Origin: Streptomyces djakartensis
GTDB taxonomy: Bacteria; Actinomycetota; Actinomycetes; Streptomycetales; Streptomycetaceae
DNA length: 64,000 nucleotides
Reading direction: 5' to 3'
NCBI RefSeq assembly: GCF_014651075.1
Contig: NZ_BMWE01000001.1
Coordinates: forward strand, 558,001 to 622,000
A model generated the notes under the pieces. It did not search any database, was not told the DNA's origin, and was given only the letters and a program-made list of their open reading frames with translations. A program made the position numbers and the translations under genes. Below, piece after piece: positions 8,265 to 19,079 of the stretch; position 1 is the first letter of the stretch, and the number at the start of each line of letters is the position of its first letter.

Positions 8265-10185
8265 GTGACCAGCCAGGTCAGTAGCCCAGCGGAGCACGCC
8301 GACGGAGCAGTCGTAGGAGAGCAGCGCAAAACGGGGGACGCCAAGGGCGTCCGCCGTCTGGACCGGGTGATCATCAGGTTCGCGGGGGACTCGGGTGACG
8401 GTATGCAGCTCACCGGTGACCGTTTCACCTCGGAGACCGCGTCGTTCGGCAACGACCTGTCGACGCTGCCGAACTTCCCGGCCGAGATCAGGGCACCCGC
8501 CGGAACCCTGCCGGGTGTGTCGTCCTTCCAGCTGCACTTCGCCGACCACGACATCCTGACGCCCGGTGACGCACCGAACGTGCTGGTGGCGATGAACCCG
8601 GCCGCGCTGAAGGCGAACATCGGCGACCTGCCGCGCGGCGCCGAGGTGATCGTCAACACCGACGAGTTCACCAGGCGGGCGATGCAGAAGGTGGGCTACG
8701 AGACCTCCCCGCTGGAGGACGGGTCGCTGGACGGCTACCAGCTCCATCCCGTGCCGCTGACCACGCTGACCGTGGAGGCGCTGAAGGAGTTCGACCTCAC
8801 CCGCAAGGAGGCCGAGCGCAGCAAGAACATGTTCGCGCTGGGCCTGCTGAGCTGGATGTACCACCGGCCCACGGAGGGCACGGAGCGGTTCCTGAAGTCG
8901 AAGTTCGCCAAGAAGCCCGATATCGCGGCGGCCAACATCGCCGCGTTCCGGGCCGGCTGGAACTTCGGCGAGACCACGGAGGACTTCGCCGTCTCCTACG
9001 AGGTCGCCCCGGCGGCCACCGCGTTCCCGCCGGGTCTCTACCGCAACATCTCCGGCAACCTCGCCCTGTCGTACGGGCTGGTCGCCGCGAGCCGGCAAGC
9101 GGATCTGCCGCTGTACCTGGGCTCGTACCCGATCACTCCGGCGTCGGACATCCTGCACGAGCTGAGCAAGCACAAGAACTTCGGCGTGCGGACCTTCCAG
9201 GCGGAGGACGAGATCGCCGGTATCGGGGCGGCGCTGGGCGCGGCCTTCGGCGGTTCGCTGGCCGTGACCACGACCAGCGGTCCGGGTGTGGCGCTGAAGT
9301 CGGAGACGATCGGCCTGGCGGTCTCCCTGGAGCTGCCGCTGCTGATCGTGGACATCCAGCGCGGTGGCCCGTCGACCGGTCTGCCGACCAAGACCGAGCA
9401 GGCGGACCTGCTGCAGGCGATGTACGGGCGCAACGGTGAGGCGCCGGTGCCGGTGGTGGCGCCCCGCACCCCGGCGGACTGCTTCGACGCCGCGCTGGAG
9501 GCGGCCCGGATCGCGCTGACGTACCGCACCCCGGTGTTCCTGCTCTCCGACGGCTACCTCGCCAACGGCTCCGAGCCCTGGCGGATCCCGGACCTGGAGG
9601 AGCTGCCGGACCTGAAGGTGCGGTTCGCGCAGGGCCCGAACCACACGCTCGACGACGGCACCGAGGTGTTCTGGCCGTACAAGCGCGACCCGCAGACCCT
9701 GGCCCGTCCCTGGGCGATCCCGGGCACGCCGGGCCTGGAGCACCGGATCGGCGGCATCGAGAAGGAGGACGGCACGGGCAACATCTCCTACGCCCCGGCC
9801 AACCACGACTTCATGGTGCGCACCCGGCAGGCCAAGGTCGACGGCATCGACGTCCCGGACCTGGACGTGGACGACCCGGACGGCGCCCGGACCCTCGTCC
9901 TCGGCTGGGGTTCGACGTACGGGCCGATCACGGCGGCCGTGCGGCGGCTGCGCAGGGCCGGGGAGTCGATCGCGCAGGCGCACCTGCGCCACCTCAACCC
10001 CTTCCCGAGGAATCTGGGTTCCGTGCTGGAGCGTTACGACAAGGTGGTGATCCCCGAGATGAACCTCGGGCAGCTCGCCACGCTCATCCGGGCGAAGTAC
10101 CTGGTCGACGCCCACTCGTACAACCAGGTCAACGGCATGCCGTTCAAGGCGGAGCAGCTCGCCGCGGCTCTGAAGGAGGCCATCG

Positions 10186-10193
<8 letters not shown>
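8265..10193 (+). CDS. korA: 2-oxoacid:ferredoxin oxidoreductase, alpha subunit
   Basis: 642-residue subunit in the gamma-alpha fused layout of two-subunit 2-oxoacid oxidoreductases. The gamma domain starts near residue 33 (VIIRFAGDSGDGMQLTG), and the pyrimidine-binding domain follows from about residue 260 with YPITPASDI and TTTSGPGVALKSE. The enzyme oxidises 2-oxoglutarate or a related 2-oxoacid with CoA to the acyl-CoA and reduces ferredoxin. GTG 8265 is the start; TTCA lies between an upstream AGGGAGG and this codon. It overlaps korB by 8 bp. Its cysteine-poor sequence fits the KorAB type, in which the iron-sulfur cluster is in the beta subunit. Substrate preference cannot be read from the sequence. 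Confidence 0.95.
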
Positions 10194-11265
<1,072 letters not shown>

Positions 11266-11299
11266 CCTGCCCGGAACCACACGATGAGGCCCGGGACCG

Positions 11300-11680
11300 C
11301 TAGGAGGCGGCCCGGGTCTCGTCGTATGTCCGGCGTGCCTTCTCCACGTCGTCCATGCGGTCGCGCGTCCACTGCGACAGGGCCCGTACCTGCTCGGCGG
11401 CCTCCCGGCCGAGGCCGGTGAGGGAGTAGTCGACACGGGGCGGGATCACGGGCTTGGCGTCGCGGTGGACGAGGCCGTCGCGCTCCAGGGTCTGCAGCGT
11501 CTGGGTGAGCATCTTCTCGCTGACACCCCGGCCGCCCCACCGGCCGATCGCCCGGCGCAGCTCGCTGAACCGGTACGGGCGGTCCAGCAGCTCGATCAGG
11601 ACGAGCACACCCCAGCGGCTGGTGACGTGCTCCAGGACCAGCCTGTACGGGCAGAGCGCCTCAGCATCACTTACTCCCAT
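11300..11680 (-). CDS. HxlR-family transcriptional regulator, likely quinone/redox-responsive
   Basis: 126-residue winged-helix protein. It closely resembles the E. coli YtfH type: CPYRLVLEHVTSRWGVLVLI near the N-terminus, then GVSEKMLTQTLQTLERDGLV as the recognition region and VDYSLTGLGREA as the wing. The single N-terminal Cys (residue 10) matches the redox-sensing Cys of QorR/YodB-like members. A small insert (RWGGR) precedes the recognition helix. The gene is divergent from the qorB-like gene at 11772, and a dyad sits between them, so it probably represses both. Ligand assignment is inference. Confidence 0.9.
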   Translation of the reverse strand: MGVSDAEALCPYRLVLEHVTSRWGVLVLIELLDRPYRFSELRRAIGRWGGRGVSEKMLTQTLQTLERDGLVHRDAKPVIPPRVDYSLTGLGREAAEQVRALSQWTRDRMDDVEKARRTYDETRAAS

Positions 11681-11683
11681 GCC

Positions 11684-11708
11684 AGTACCTTACTTCAAAG
11701 TTGGTACT
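11684..11708. promoter_or_regulatory. putative operator for the HxlR-type regulator
   Basis: A 6-bp perfect inverted repeat, AGTACC (11684-11689) and GGTACT (11703-11708), lies just upstream of the regulator ATG (11680) and 64 bp before the qorB-like ATG. Its position between divergent genes and its spacing fit a dimeric HxlR-family site. Promoter-like TTGGTACT and TAGGGT elements overlap or follow it. Confidence 0.6.
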
Positions 11709-11771
11709 TTCCAATAGTTAGCGCCTCCCCTAGGGTTAGTGGCATCGCACCCCACAAGGAGAGTCAGTCCC

Positions 11772-12626
11772 ATGAGCATCGTCATCACCGGAGCGACCGG
11801 AAACCTCGGCCGTCACGTCGTGGAGCAGCTGCTGGAGAAGGTCCCCGCCGAGCAGATCACCGCGGTCGTCCGCAACGCGGAGAAGGCGGCGGACCTCGCG
11901 GAGCGCGGCGTGAAGGTCGCGACGGCCGACTACAACACCCCCGCCTCGTTCGACGGCCTCTTCTCCGCCGGTGACAAGGTGCTGCTGATCTCCGGCAGCG
12001 AGGTCGACAAGGGCCGCGTACAGCAGCACAAGGTCGTCATCGACGCCGCGCAGACGGCCGGGGTCGCCCTGCTCGCCTACACCAGCGCCCCGGGCAGCCT
12101 GACCGCCGCGCTCGCCGACGACCACCGCGGCACCGAGGAGATCCTGGTGGGCTCCGGCGTGCCCTACACGCTGCTGCGCAACAGCTGGTACCACGAGAAC
12201 TACACCGAGAACCTCGCCCCGGTGCTGGAGCACAACGCGGTCGTCGCCGCCGCCGGCGAGGGCAGGGTCTCCTCCGCCTCCCGCGCCGACTACGCCGCTG
12301 CCGCCGTCACCGTGCTGACCGGCGAGGGGCACGAGAACAAGACGTACGAGCTGGGCGGCGACACGGCGTGGAGCTTCGCCGAGTACGCGGCCGAGCTGAG
12401 CCGGCAGACCGGCAGGGAGATCGCGTACAGCCCCGTCTCCGCCGACGCCCTCGTCGGCATCCTGACCGGCGCGGGCCTGCCCGAGCCGTTCGCCCGGATC
12501 CTGGCCGGAGTCGACGTCTCCATCGAGAAGGGCGAGCTGGTCGTCTCCACCGGTGACCTGTCCCGCCTGGCAGGCCGTCCCACCACCCCGCTCTCCGAGG
12601 CCATCGCCGCCGCACTCAAGGGCTGA
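11772..12626 (+). CDS. qorB: QorB-like NAD(P)H:quinone oxidoreductase (NmrA/SDR family)
   Basis: 284-residue atypical short-chain dehydrogenase. The Rossmann motif is VITGATGNLGRHVV at the N-terminus. Several blocks match E. coli QorB (YtfG) closely: VPAEQITAVVRNAEKA, KVLLISGSEV, YTLLRNSWYHENY and SASRADYAAAAVTVL. QorB reduces quinones with NADPH, and divergence from a YtfH-like regulator reproduces the ytfG/ytfH pairing. ATG 11772 is chosen for its AAGGAG at 11757-11762. A strong hairpin follows the stop. Expected to be cytosolic and induced by quinone or electrophile stress (inference from family and regulator). Confidence 0.9.
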   Translation: MSIVITGATGNLGRHVVEQLLEKVPAEQITAVVRNAEKAADLAERGVKVATADYNTPASFDGLFSAGDKVLLISGSEVDKGRVQQHKVVIDAAQTAGVALLAYTSAPGSLTAALADDHRGTEEILVGSGVPYTLLRNSWYHENYTENLAPVLEHNAVVAAAGEGRVSSASRADYAAAAVTVLTGEGHENKTYELGGDTAWSFAEYAAELSRQTGREIAYSPVSADALVGILTGAGLPEPFARILAGVDVSIEKGELVVSTGDLSRLAGRPTTPLSEAIAAALKG

Positions 12627-12656
12627 GCACCGCCGGCCGGCCCCCTCGACGCCCAC

Positions 12657-12708
12657 CACCCCCGACTGTCATGACCGTATGCCGATACGGACATGACAGC
12701 CGGGGGTG
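12657..12708. terminator. long inverted repeat, probable terminator of qorB
   Basis: Two 24-bp arms (12657-12680 and 12685-12708) are complementary except at two positions and enclose a 4-base loop, GCCG. The repeat begins 30 bp after the qorB stop and has no T tract, as is common for Streptomyces terminators. It also lies 50 bp before the rarD start, so a role as operator is possible. Confidence 0.75.
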
Positions 12709-12757
12709 CTCGGCGTTACCTTCGTGGTCGCGAACGACATGTGCGGAGGAGGGGCCC

Positions 12758-13771
12758 GTGACCGGCAAGCCGAAGGCCGAGCGGCGCATAGGACTGCTGA
12801 ACGGCTTCGCGGCCTACGGGATGTGGGGGCTCGTCCCCCTGTTCTGGCCGCTGCTGAAGCCCTCCGGAGCGGTGGAGATCCTGGCCCACCGGATGGTGTG
12901 GTCGCTGGTCTTCGTCGGGGCCGCGCTGCTCGTGCTGCGCCGCTGGGCCTGGGCCGGTGAGCTGCTGCGGCAGCCTCGCAGGCTGGGCCTCATCACGATC
13001 GCGGCGACGGTCATCACCATCAACTGGGGCCTGTACATCTGGGCCGTGAACTCCGGGCACGTCGTCGAGGCCTCGCTCGGGTACTTCATCAACCCGCTGG
13101 TCACGATCGCGATGGGCGTGCTGCTGCTCAAGGAGCGGCTGCGGCCGGTGCAGTGGGCGGCGGTCGCGACCGGCTGCGCCGCGGTCGTGGTGCTGACGGT
13201 CGGCTACGGCCGGCCCCCGTGGATCTCGCTCGCCCTCGCCTTCTCCTTCGCCACGTACGGGCTGGTGAAGAAGAAGGTGAACCTCGGCGGCGTGGAGTCG
13301 CTGGCCGCCGAGACCGCGATCCAGTTCCTGCCCGCGCTCGCCTACCTGGCGTGGCTGACCGCTCAGGGCGGGTCCACCTTCACCACCGAGGGCGCGGGGC
13401 ACGCGGCGCTGCTCGCCTCGGCCGGGATCGTCACCGCGCTGCCGCTGGTCTGCTTCGGCGCCGCCGCCATCCGTGTGCCGCTGTCCACCATCGGCCTGCT
13501 CCAGTACCTGACGCCGGTCTTCCAGTTCCTGCTCGGCGTCCTCTACTTCCACGAGGCGATGCCGCCGGAGCGCTGGGCCGGATTCGCACTGGTGTGGCTG
13601 GCGCTCGCACTGCTCACCTGGGACGCCCTGCGCACCGCCCGCCGGTCCGTCCGGGTGCTCACCGGCGAGATCGGCGTGCCCGCCACCGGTGCGGCGACCG
13701 GCACGCCCGGAACCGGCCGGAACGCCGAGAGCGTCACCACGGAACCGGGACCGGTGGACGCGAGGCAGTAG
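12758..13771 (+). CDS. rarD: RarD-type EamA-family permease
   Basis: 337-residue integral membrane protein with about ten hydrophobic helices. The opening GLLNGFAAYGMWGLVPLFWP and the segment AHRMVWSLVFV are hallmarks of the RarD branch of the drug/metabolite transporter superfamily, and IRVPLSTIGLLQYLTPVFQF ends the second half-repeat. The last 45 residues are a hydrophilic Thr/Gly/Pro-rich tail. GTG 12758 is chosen for GGAGGAGG at 12746-12752. The substrate is unknown for the family in general. It is probably transcribed alone: a hairpin precedes it, and the next gene has its own leader. Confidence 0.92.
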   Translation: MTGKPKAERRIGLLNGFAAYGMWGLVPLFWPLLKPSGAVEILAHRMVWSLVFVGAALLVLRRWAWAGELLRQPRRLGLITIAATVITINWGLYIWAVNSGHVVEASLGYFINPLVTIAMGVLLLKERLRPVQWAAVATGCAAVVVLTVGYGRPPWISLALAFSFATYGLVKKKVNLGGVESLAAETAIQFLPALAYLAWLTAQGGSTFTTEGAGHAALLASAGIVTALPLVCFGAAAIRVPLSTIGLLQYLTPVFQFLLGVLYFHEAMPPERWAGFALVWLALALLTWDALRTARRSVRVLTGEIGVPATGAATGTPGTGRNAESVTTEPGPVDARQ

Positions 13772-13834
13772 ACCGAGGTCGGCCGAAGCGCCCAACCCGC
13801 TGGCCGGATACGCCTCTTGACGGAGAGTCAGTAG

Positions 13835-14866
<1,032 letters not shown>

Positions 14867-14872
14867 CGGCGG

Positions 14873-16147
14873 TCACGCGGTACGGGCGCGTTCGGTGAGG
14901 CGGCCCATGCGGGCGCGGGCCGACTCCAGCCGTTCGGTCTCCTCGGCGGCGGGGCCGTCCCCGGCGGCGAGGTCCGCCCACAGGCCGATCAGCTCGTGCC
15001 CCAACTCCAGCCCCAGCGCCGGGTCACGGACCGCGCGCCATGCGGTGGCCGCGCTCTGCACGTTGCCGTAGGCGGTCTCCGCGTCGCCCGCGCGGTGGTG
15101 GGCACCGGCCAGGTCGAGCGACAGGCGGAAGGCGCGGACCGGGTCGCCGGCCAGATAGGCGACGTAGGCGGTGAGTTCCCCGAGCCGGAGCACCTCCGGG
15201 TGCTCCGGCCCCAGCGTCCCCGACGCCTGGGCCAGGGTCTGGTCGGCCAGTCCGGCCGCCTCGTCGATCCGGCCCTCCTTGACGGCGTCGCCGATCCGCG
15301 CGATCGGCTCCGCGAGGAGGGCCGGTGCCGTGGAGTCGCCCGGGGCACCGATCGGTTCGTCGCCGAGCACCGCCTCCGCGACGGCGTCGAAACCACGGAC
15401 CGGGGCCGGCTTGGGGTCGGGGTCGGCGGTGAGCAGCTCCGCTTCGGACAGCGGCCCGGGAGCCGGGCGGTGCTTCGGCGCCGGGCCGGCTTCCGGGAGG
15501 GGCAGCGGCGGCGCGTCCATGGGCGGAGGCGGGCCGAACCGGCCGGTCGGCGGCAGGACGGTGCCGGATGGTGAGCCCGGGCCCTGGGGCGTGTCTTCGG
15601 ATGTGGGCTCCGACGGCTCGTCCACGGTTCGCAGCTCGAACGTCGGCACGGAGCCGTCGGCCGGCTGCGGCTCGGGCGCCGCGGCCGGCGGGAAAGCCGA
15701 AGGCTCCCCGCGACCCGGCTCCGGAATGGGACGCAGGATGTGCGTGGGCCTGTCGCTCCGCTCGTGCTGTGCCGGGGCGGGTGGCACGGGCCCGGGCGCC
15801 CGAGCGGGCGGTTCCGGCACCGCGTCCGTCACGGGCGGTGCCGTACGGACCGGCTCGGCGGTGAAACGGCTGGAGCCGTCCGGGTCGACCTGGAGCGGGA
15901 CGACGTATCCGATGCGTTCGTCGTGGACCGTGGCGAGTACGGGGTGGCCGGTGGCGAGGGCGATGTGGTGGAGGCGGTTCAGGACGGCCCGCTGGACCTC
16001 CTCGCCGGGGGCCGGGAAGACCGGGACGCCACCGACCGACGCCCCGTCGGACCCGCCCCCCACACGGACGTCGATCGGCGCCGCCGGGGTCGCCGCGTGC
16101 GCGGCCTGCTGCTGTTCCCGCTTCTTCTCGCGGCTGAGTCGAGACAT
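14873..16147 (-). CDS. hypothetical protein with TPR-like C-terminal helices
   Basis: 424 residues in three parts. Residues 1-100 start with a very basic segment ([18 protein letters not shown]) and a compact domain containing [20 protein letters not shown] and [15 protein letters not shown]. The middle, about 100-255, is Pro/Glu/Ala-rich and probably disordered. The C-terminal 160 residues are helical with TPR-like pairs ([42 protein letters not shown]). No enzyme motif is seen. It is divergent from the P-loop-like gene at 16305, sharing a 157-bp promoter region. TPRs suggest a protein-protein adaptor; function unknown. Confidence 0.85.
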   Translation of the reverse strand: MSRLSREKKREQQQAAHAATPAAPIDVRVGGGSDGASVGGVPVFPAPGEEVQRAVLNRLHHIALATGHPVLATVHDERIGYVVPLQVDPDGSSRFTAEPVRTAPPVTDAVPEPPARAPGPVPPAPAQHERSDRPTHILRPIPEPGRGEPSAFPPAAAPEPQPADGSVPTFELRTVDEPSEPTSEDTPQGPGSPSGTVLPPTGRFGPPPPMDAPPLPLPEAGPAPKHRPAPGPLSEAELLTADPDPKPAPVRGFDAVAEAVLGDEPIGAPGDSTAPALLAEPIARIGDAVKEGRIDEAAGLADQTLAQASGTLGPEHPEVLRLGELTAYVAYLAGDPVRAFRLSLDLAGAHHRAGDAETAYGNVQSAATAWRAVRDPALGLELGHELIGLWADLAAGDGPAAEETERLESARARMGRLTERARTA

Positions 16148-16304
16148 CGTCCCCTCACTCGGCGTCGTACACCTACGGTCGAGTGTGTCCGCCCGCTCCG
16201 GTTTCTCACGTCACCACGGTGTCACAGGCTCGTCCCAAGGGCCGTATGCCCGTGCCATCGTTCCGTACCGCATGAAGATCGGGAACACGAGGGAGGAGAG
16301 GTGC

Positions 16305-16811
16305 ATGCGCACAGACATGCGACAGGGGCCGGAGATCTGGATCCGCGGCCCGGTGACCAGCCCGGAGCCGGGGCCGGCGCCGGCATCCGCCCGTACCCAC
16401 GCCGGGGCACGGCGCTTCTCCTGGGTCGGCACGCACGGCGGCGCGGGCGTCTCCACTCTCGCCGAGGTGTACGGCGGCCACGACAGCGGCCGGGCCTGGC
16501 CCGGGGCGGGCGGCCCCCCGTCGGTACTGCTGGTCGCGCGGACGCACGCGGCCGGACTGGACGCGGTCGCCGGCGCGGTGGAGATCTTCCGGCACGGTCA
16601 GGCTCCGCCGGGACTCGACCTCGGCGGCGTGGTCCTCGTGGCGGACGCTCCGGGCCGGCTGCCTCGCCCGCTGGCCCAGCGGGTCAAGTCCCTGGAGTCG
16701 GCGATCGACGTGTACCGCGTGCCGTGGGTGCCGTCCTGGCGGCTCGGCGAGCTGGGCAACCCGCCGCGCGAGACCGCGGCCCTGGCACGCCTGACGGGAG
16801 CGGCGCGCTGA
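16305..16811 (+). CDS. small conserved actinobacterial protein with a degenerate P-loop-like motif
   Basis: 168 residues. After a Pro/Ala-rich start, [20 protein letters not shown] (about residues 38-57) resembles the deviant Walker A of ParA/MinD ATPases (KGGxGKST) but lacks the lysines. The segment [18 protein letters not shown], then [13 protein letters not shown], then [18 protein letters not shown] matches the strand order of a Rossmann-like ATPase core. I believe it belongs to an uncharacterised family seen across Streptomyces (possibly DUF6668), but this is from memory. ATG 16305 has a strong GGGAGGAG upstream. The downstream amidase starts 5 bp after the stop, so the two are probably cotranscribed. 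Confidence 0.8.
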   Translation: MRTDMRQGPEIWIRGPVTSPEPGPAPASARTHAGARRFSWVGTHGGAGVSTLAEVYGGHDSGRAWPGAGGPPSVLLVARTHAAGLDAVAGAVEIFRHGQAPPGLDLGGVVLVADAPGRLPRPLAQRVKSLESAIDVYRVPWVPSWRLGELGNPPRETAALARLTGAAR

Positions 16812-16816
16812 CGGCC

Positions 16817-18052
16817 GTGGCCCTGTCGGCCGGGGAGATCGCGGCGGCGGTACTAGCCCGGGAGCTGCGCGCTGTCGACGTGGTCGCTGCGGCGCTGGAC
16901 CGGATCGAACGGGCCGACCGGGAGCTGTGCGCGTTCGTCGAGGTGTGGCGTGAGGAGGCGTTGCGGCAGGCGGGCGAGGTGGACGCACGACTTGATCGGG
17001 TTGCCGGGGCCGTCCCTCGCGAGAGTGGTGCCGGTGGCTTCGGCGGGGACGGGGCGTTCCCCGGGAATGCCACTCGTACGAGGGATGCCGTGCCTTCCGG
17101 GAGAGGCGGCTCGCTGCCGCTGGCCGGCGTTCCCCTCGCGGTGAAGGGGCGGCACGGCCTGCGCGCGGCGGGGCCGTTGCTCGCGGCCGGCTGTGTCGCG
17201 GTGGGCGCGACCTCCGTGCCCGGTCCGGGAACGCCCTGGCAGACCTGGGGGCTCGGCGCCCACGGCCGGACGGTCAACCCGTGGCGGGCCGACCGTACGC
17301 CGGGCGGCTCGTCGGCCGGGGCGGCGGTGGCGGTGGCGGCCGGGCTGGTGCCGCTGGCGACGGGCGGCGACGGGGCGGGGTCGGTGCGGATCCCGGCGGC
17401 GTGGTGCGGGGTGCTCGGCTTGAAGACGACGCGCGGGCGACTGCCCTCCGCCGACCGTACGGGGCTCGCCGTCCCCGGCGTGCTCGCCCGCTCGGCTTCG
17501 GACGCGGCGAGCTGGTGGGAGGTGATGGCCCGGGAGGCGGTGGCGGCCCGCACGTCCCTTCCTGTCACCGCCCTCTGGTCGCCCGACCTGGGTTTCGCCG
17601 AACCCGACCCGGAGCCCGTAGCTCTCGCCCGGGCGGCGGTGGATCGGCTAGAGGCGGCGGGTGTCGTGCGCCTGGTGCGGCCGCGGGTGCCGCCCCGGCT
17701 CGTGGACCCGGGGCCCGCCTGGCTCGCCCTGCGCACACCCGGTGCCGATCTGGCAGATGCCCACCGCGTCCGTGCGGAGAACGACCGGCGGCTGGCCGCG
17801 CTGTTCGCCGGTGCCGAGCTGCTGCTGACCCCCACGGCGCCCACCGCACCGCACGGCCACGAGGGGCCGGGCGACCGCTACTCCACCTCGCTCACCTGGG
17901 CGTTCAACCTCAGCGGGCATCCGGCACTGAGCCTCCCGGCGGGCTTCGGCGGCGACGGCTGCCCGGCCGGGCTGCAGTTGGTGGCACCGCACGGGCGGGA
18001 GGAGTTGCTGCTGGCCGTGGCCCGGGAGGCGGAGGCGCGCGTCGGGAGCTGA
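16817..18052 (+). CDS. amidase signature family protein
   Basis: 411 residues. The Ser-cisSer-Lys catalytic set is present in context: Lys in [12 protein letters not shown], the cis-Ser in [17 protein letters not shown] and the nucleophile Ser in [17 protein letters not shown]. The C-terminal part has TPTAPTAPH and [15 protein letters not shown], typical of the fold. It hydrolyses an unknown amide. GatA of the tRNA-dependent amidotransferase is unlikely because no gatC or gatB is near. The GTG at 16817 is the first in-frame start after the preceding stop; its ribosome-binding site is weak, suggesting coupling. Shorter than typical amidases (450-500), with a compact middle. Confidence 0.88.
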   Translation: MALSAGEIAAAVLARELRAVDVVAAALDRIERADRELCAFVEVWREEALRQAGEVDARLDRVAGAVPRESGAGGFGGDGAFPGNATRTRDAVPSGRGGSLPLAGVPLAVKGRHGLRAAGPLLAAGCVAVGATSVPGPGTPWQTWGLGAHGRTVNPWRADRTPGGSSAGAAVAVAAGLVPLATGGDGAGSVRIPAAWCGVLGLKTTRGRLPSADRTGLAVPGVLARSASDAASWWEVMAREAVAARTSLPVTALWSPDLGFAEPDPEPVALARAAVDRLEAAGVVRLVRPRVPPRLVDPGPAWLALRTPGADLADAHRVRAENDRRLAALFAGAELLLTPTAPTAPHGHEGPGDRYSTSLTWAFNLSGHPALSLPAGFGGDGCPAGLQLVAPHGREELLLAVAREAEARVGS

Positions 18053-18075
18053 CCGCCCCCTGGCCAATCTGAATG

Positions 18076-18100
18076 CACGCGCATATGATGCATGCGCGTG
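18076..18100. promoter_or_regulatory. 9-bp perfect inverted repeat upstream of the flavodoxin-fold reductase
   Basis: CACGCGCAT (18076-18084) and ATGCGCGTG (18092-18100) are exact inverted repeats separated by 7 bases, ending 33 bp before the ATG at 18134. The AT-containing centre and promoter position fit an operator for a dimeric regulator; no regulator gene is adjacent. Confidence 0.6.
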
Positions 18101-18133
18101 TAATTGACGTGCGCCTATCTTCTGGGGGATCCC

Positions 18134-18715
18134 ATGGCCCGCCGTTTCCTCTTCGTCCTGGGCAGTGCCCGCTCCGACGGCAACACCGGACTGCTGGCCC
18201 GCCGGGCCGCCGAGCAACTGCCGCCGGACGTCGAACAGCAGTGGATCGACCTCACGGAGCACCCGATTCCGGATTTCGAGGACCTGCGGCACGACAGCGA
18301 CCACGTCCGGCCGACCGAGGGCAACCTGGCCCTCCTGCTCGACGCCACCCTCGCCGCCACGGACATCGTGATCGCCTCGCCGCTGTACTGGTACTCGGTC
18401 TCCGCGCACACCAAGCGCTACCTGGACCACTGGTCGGGCTGGCTGCGCACACCCGGCCTCGACTTCAAGGCGACCATGGCCGGGCGCACCCTGTGGGGCG
18501 TCTCCGCGCTCGCGCACACGGAGCAGGTGGTGGCCGACCCGCTGGTCGGAACGCTCAACAACGCGGCCGCGTACCTGGGGATGCGCTTCGGCGGCGTACT
18601 GCTCGGCAACGGCAGCAAGCCCGGTGACGTGCTGAACGACACCGAGGCGCTGGCCCGCGCCAAGACGTTCTTCGAGCAGGAGGCTCCGCTCGCCCGCTTC
18701 CCGTACGAGCGGTGA
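18134..18715 (+). CDS. NAD(P)H-dependent FMN reductase / flavodoxin-fold oxidoreductase
   Basis: 193 residues with the flavodoxin-like fold. The phosphate-binding loop is VLGSARSDGNTGLLARRA at the N-terminus, and the isoalloxazine-side loop is IASPLYWYSVSAHTKRYLDH, as in the NADPH-dependent FMN reductase and NAD(P)H:quinone reductase families. A GGGGGAT precedes the ATG. It probably reduces quinones or free flavin in the cytosol. It stands alone, with its own palindromic upstream site and a hairpin terminator 11 bp after the stop. The exact substrate is not readable. Confidence 0.88.
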   Translation: MARRFLFVLGSARSDGNTGLLARRAAEQLPPDVEQQWIDLTEHPIPDFEDLRHDSDHVRPTEGNLALLLDATLAATDIVIASPLYWYSVSAHTKRYLDHWSGWLRTPGLDFKATMAGRTLWGVSALAHTEQVVADPLVGTLNNAAAYLGMRFGGVLLGNGSKPGDVLNDTEALARAKTFFEQEAPLARFPYER

Positions 18716-18725
18716 GTGTGCGTGT

Positions 18726-18744
18726 CCCTCCCTCAGAGGGAGGG
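18726..18744 (+). terminator. short hairpin terminator after the FMN reductase
   Basis: CCCTCCC (18726-18732) pairs with GGGAGGG (18738-18744) across a 5-base loop, 11 bp after the stop codon. Confidence 0.7.
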
Positions 18745-18745
18745 G

Positions 18746-18862
18746 CGATGCCTTGGTGGCGCCGATGGCGGCGTCCGCGGCCTTGCGGGCCATCGTGCTG
18801 TTGGAAGGAAACCGGGGCTTGAAGTCCTCCACGGCGATGGCGTCGTGGTCGCGGACCACCTA
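18746..18862 (-). mobile_element. remnant of a TnpB-type (IS200/IS605 accessory) RNA-guided nuclease gene
   Basis: On the minus strand about 39 codons read VRDHDAIAVEDFKPRF, then STMARKAADAAIGATKAS. This resembles the RuvC-II region of Streptomyces TnpB proteins, and the Glu of AVEDF is the expected catalytic acid. Both ends are missing: the frame enters from a stop within the ABC ATPase sequence and leaves into unrelated sequence near the hairpin at 18726-18744. No tnpA, no complete ends and no start codon context are present, so this is a dead fragment. Family assignment is from remembered motifs and should be confirmed by a profile search. Confidence 0.7.
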
Positions 18863-18863
18863 C

Positions 18864-19037
18864 CGGAGCCGTTGGGGCCGAGGAAACCGAAGACGCTGCC
18901 CGCCGGGACGGTCAGGTCCAGACCGTCGACGGCGAACCGCCCGCCGCGTAGCGCCTGGTGAGCCCACGGGTGTCGACGGCCGGTCCCCCGGCCTGCTCGC
19001 CCCGCTGCCCCGGCTCCGTGGCGGACGGTTCGCCCAT
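18864..19037 (-). pseudogene. 5' fragment of an ABC-transporter ATP-binding protein gene
   Basis: From ATG 19037 the minus strand reads MGEPSATEP and then VDTRGLTRRYA, the start of an ABC ATPase. A small frame change near 18964 follows, then FAVDGLDLTVPAGSVFGF and LGPNGSG, which is the beginning of Walker A. Sequence homology stops exactly where lysine and threonine should follow, and TnpB-like sequence begins. The gene sits 42 bp downstream of the LolA-like gene on the same strand, the usual place for its ABC partner. It is truncated and frameshifted, hence non-functional. Confidence 0.75.
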
Positions 19038-19079
19038 TCGGTTTCCTCGTTCTCTCGGTGCCCCGTGGCGGTGCGGGGG

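Noticed and set aside
11266..11299. GC-rich pairing (GGCCCGGG motifs) between korB and the HxlR gene as a terminator
   Set aside because: The stem depends on the self-complementary CCCGGG and extends into the HxlR coding end; I could not define clean arms.
16817..18052. GatA subunit of the tRNA amidotransferase
   Set aside because: No gatB or gatC is adjacent, the protein is short and several GatA-specific segments are not seen; a general amidase is safer.
18716..18961. Plus-strand 81-codon frame in the TnpB/ABC remnant region
   Set aside because: No ribosome-binding site or known motif; minus-strand similarity to TnpB and an ABC ATPase explains the sequence.
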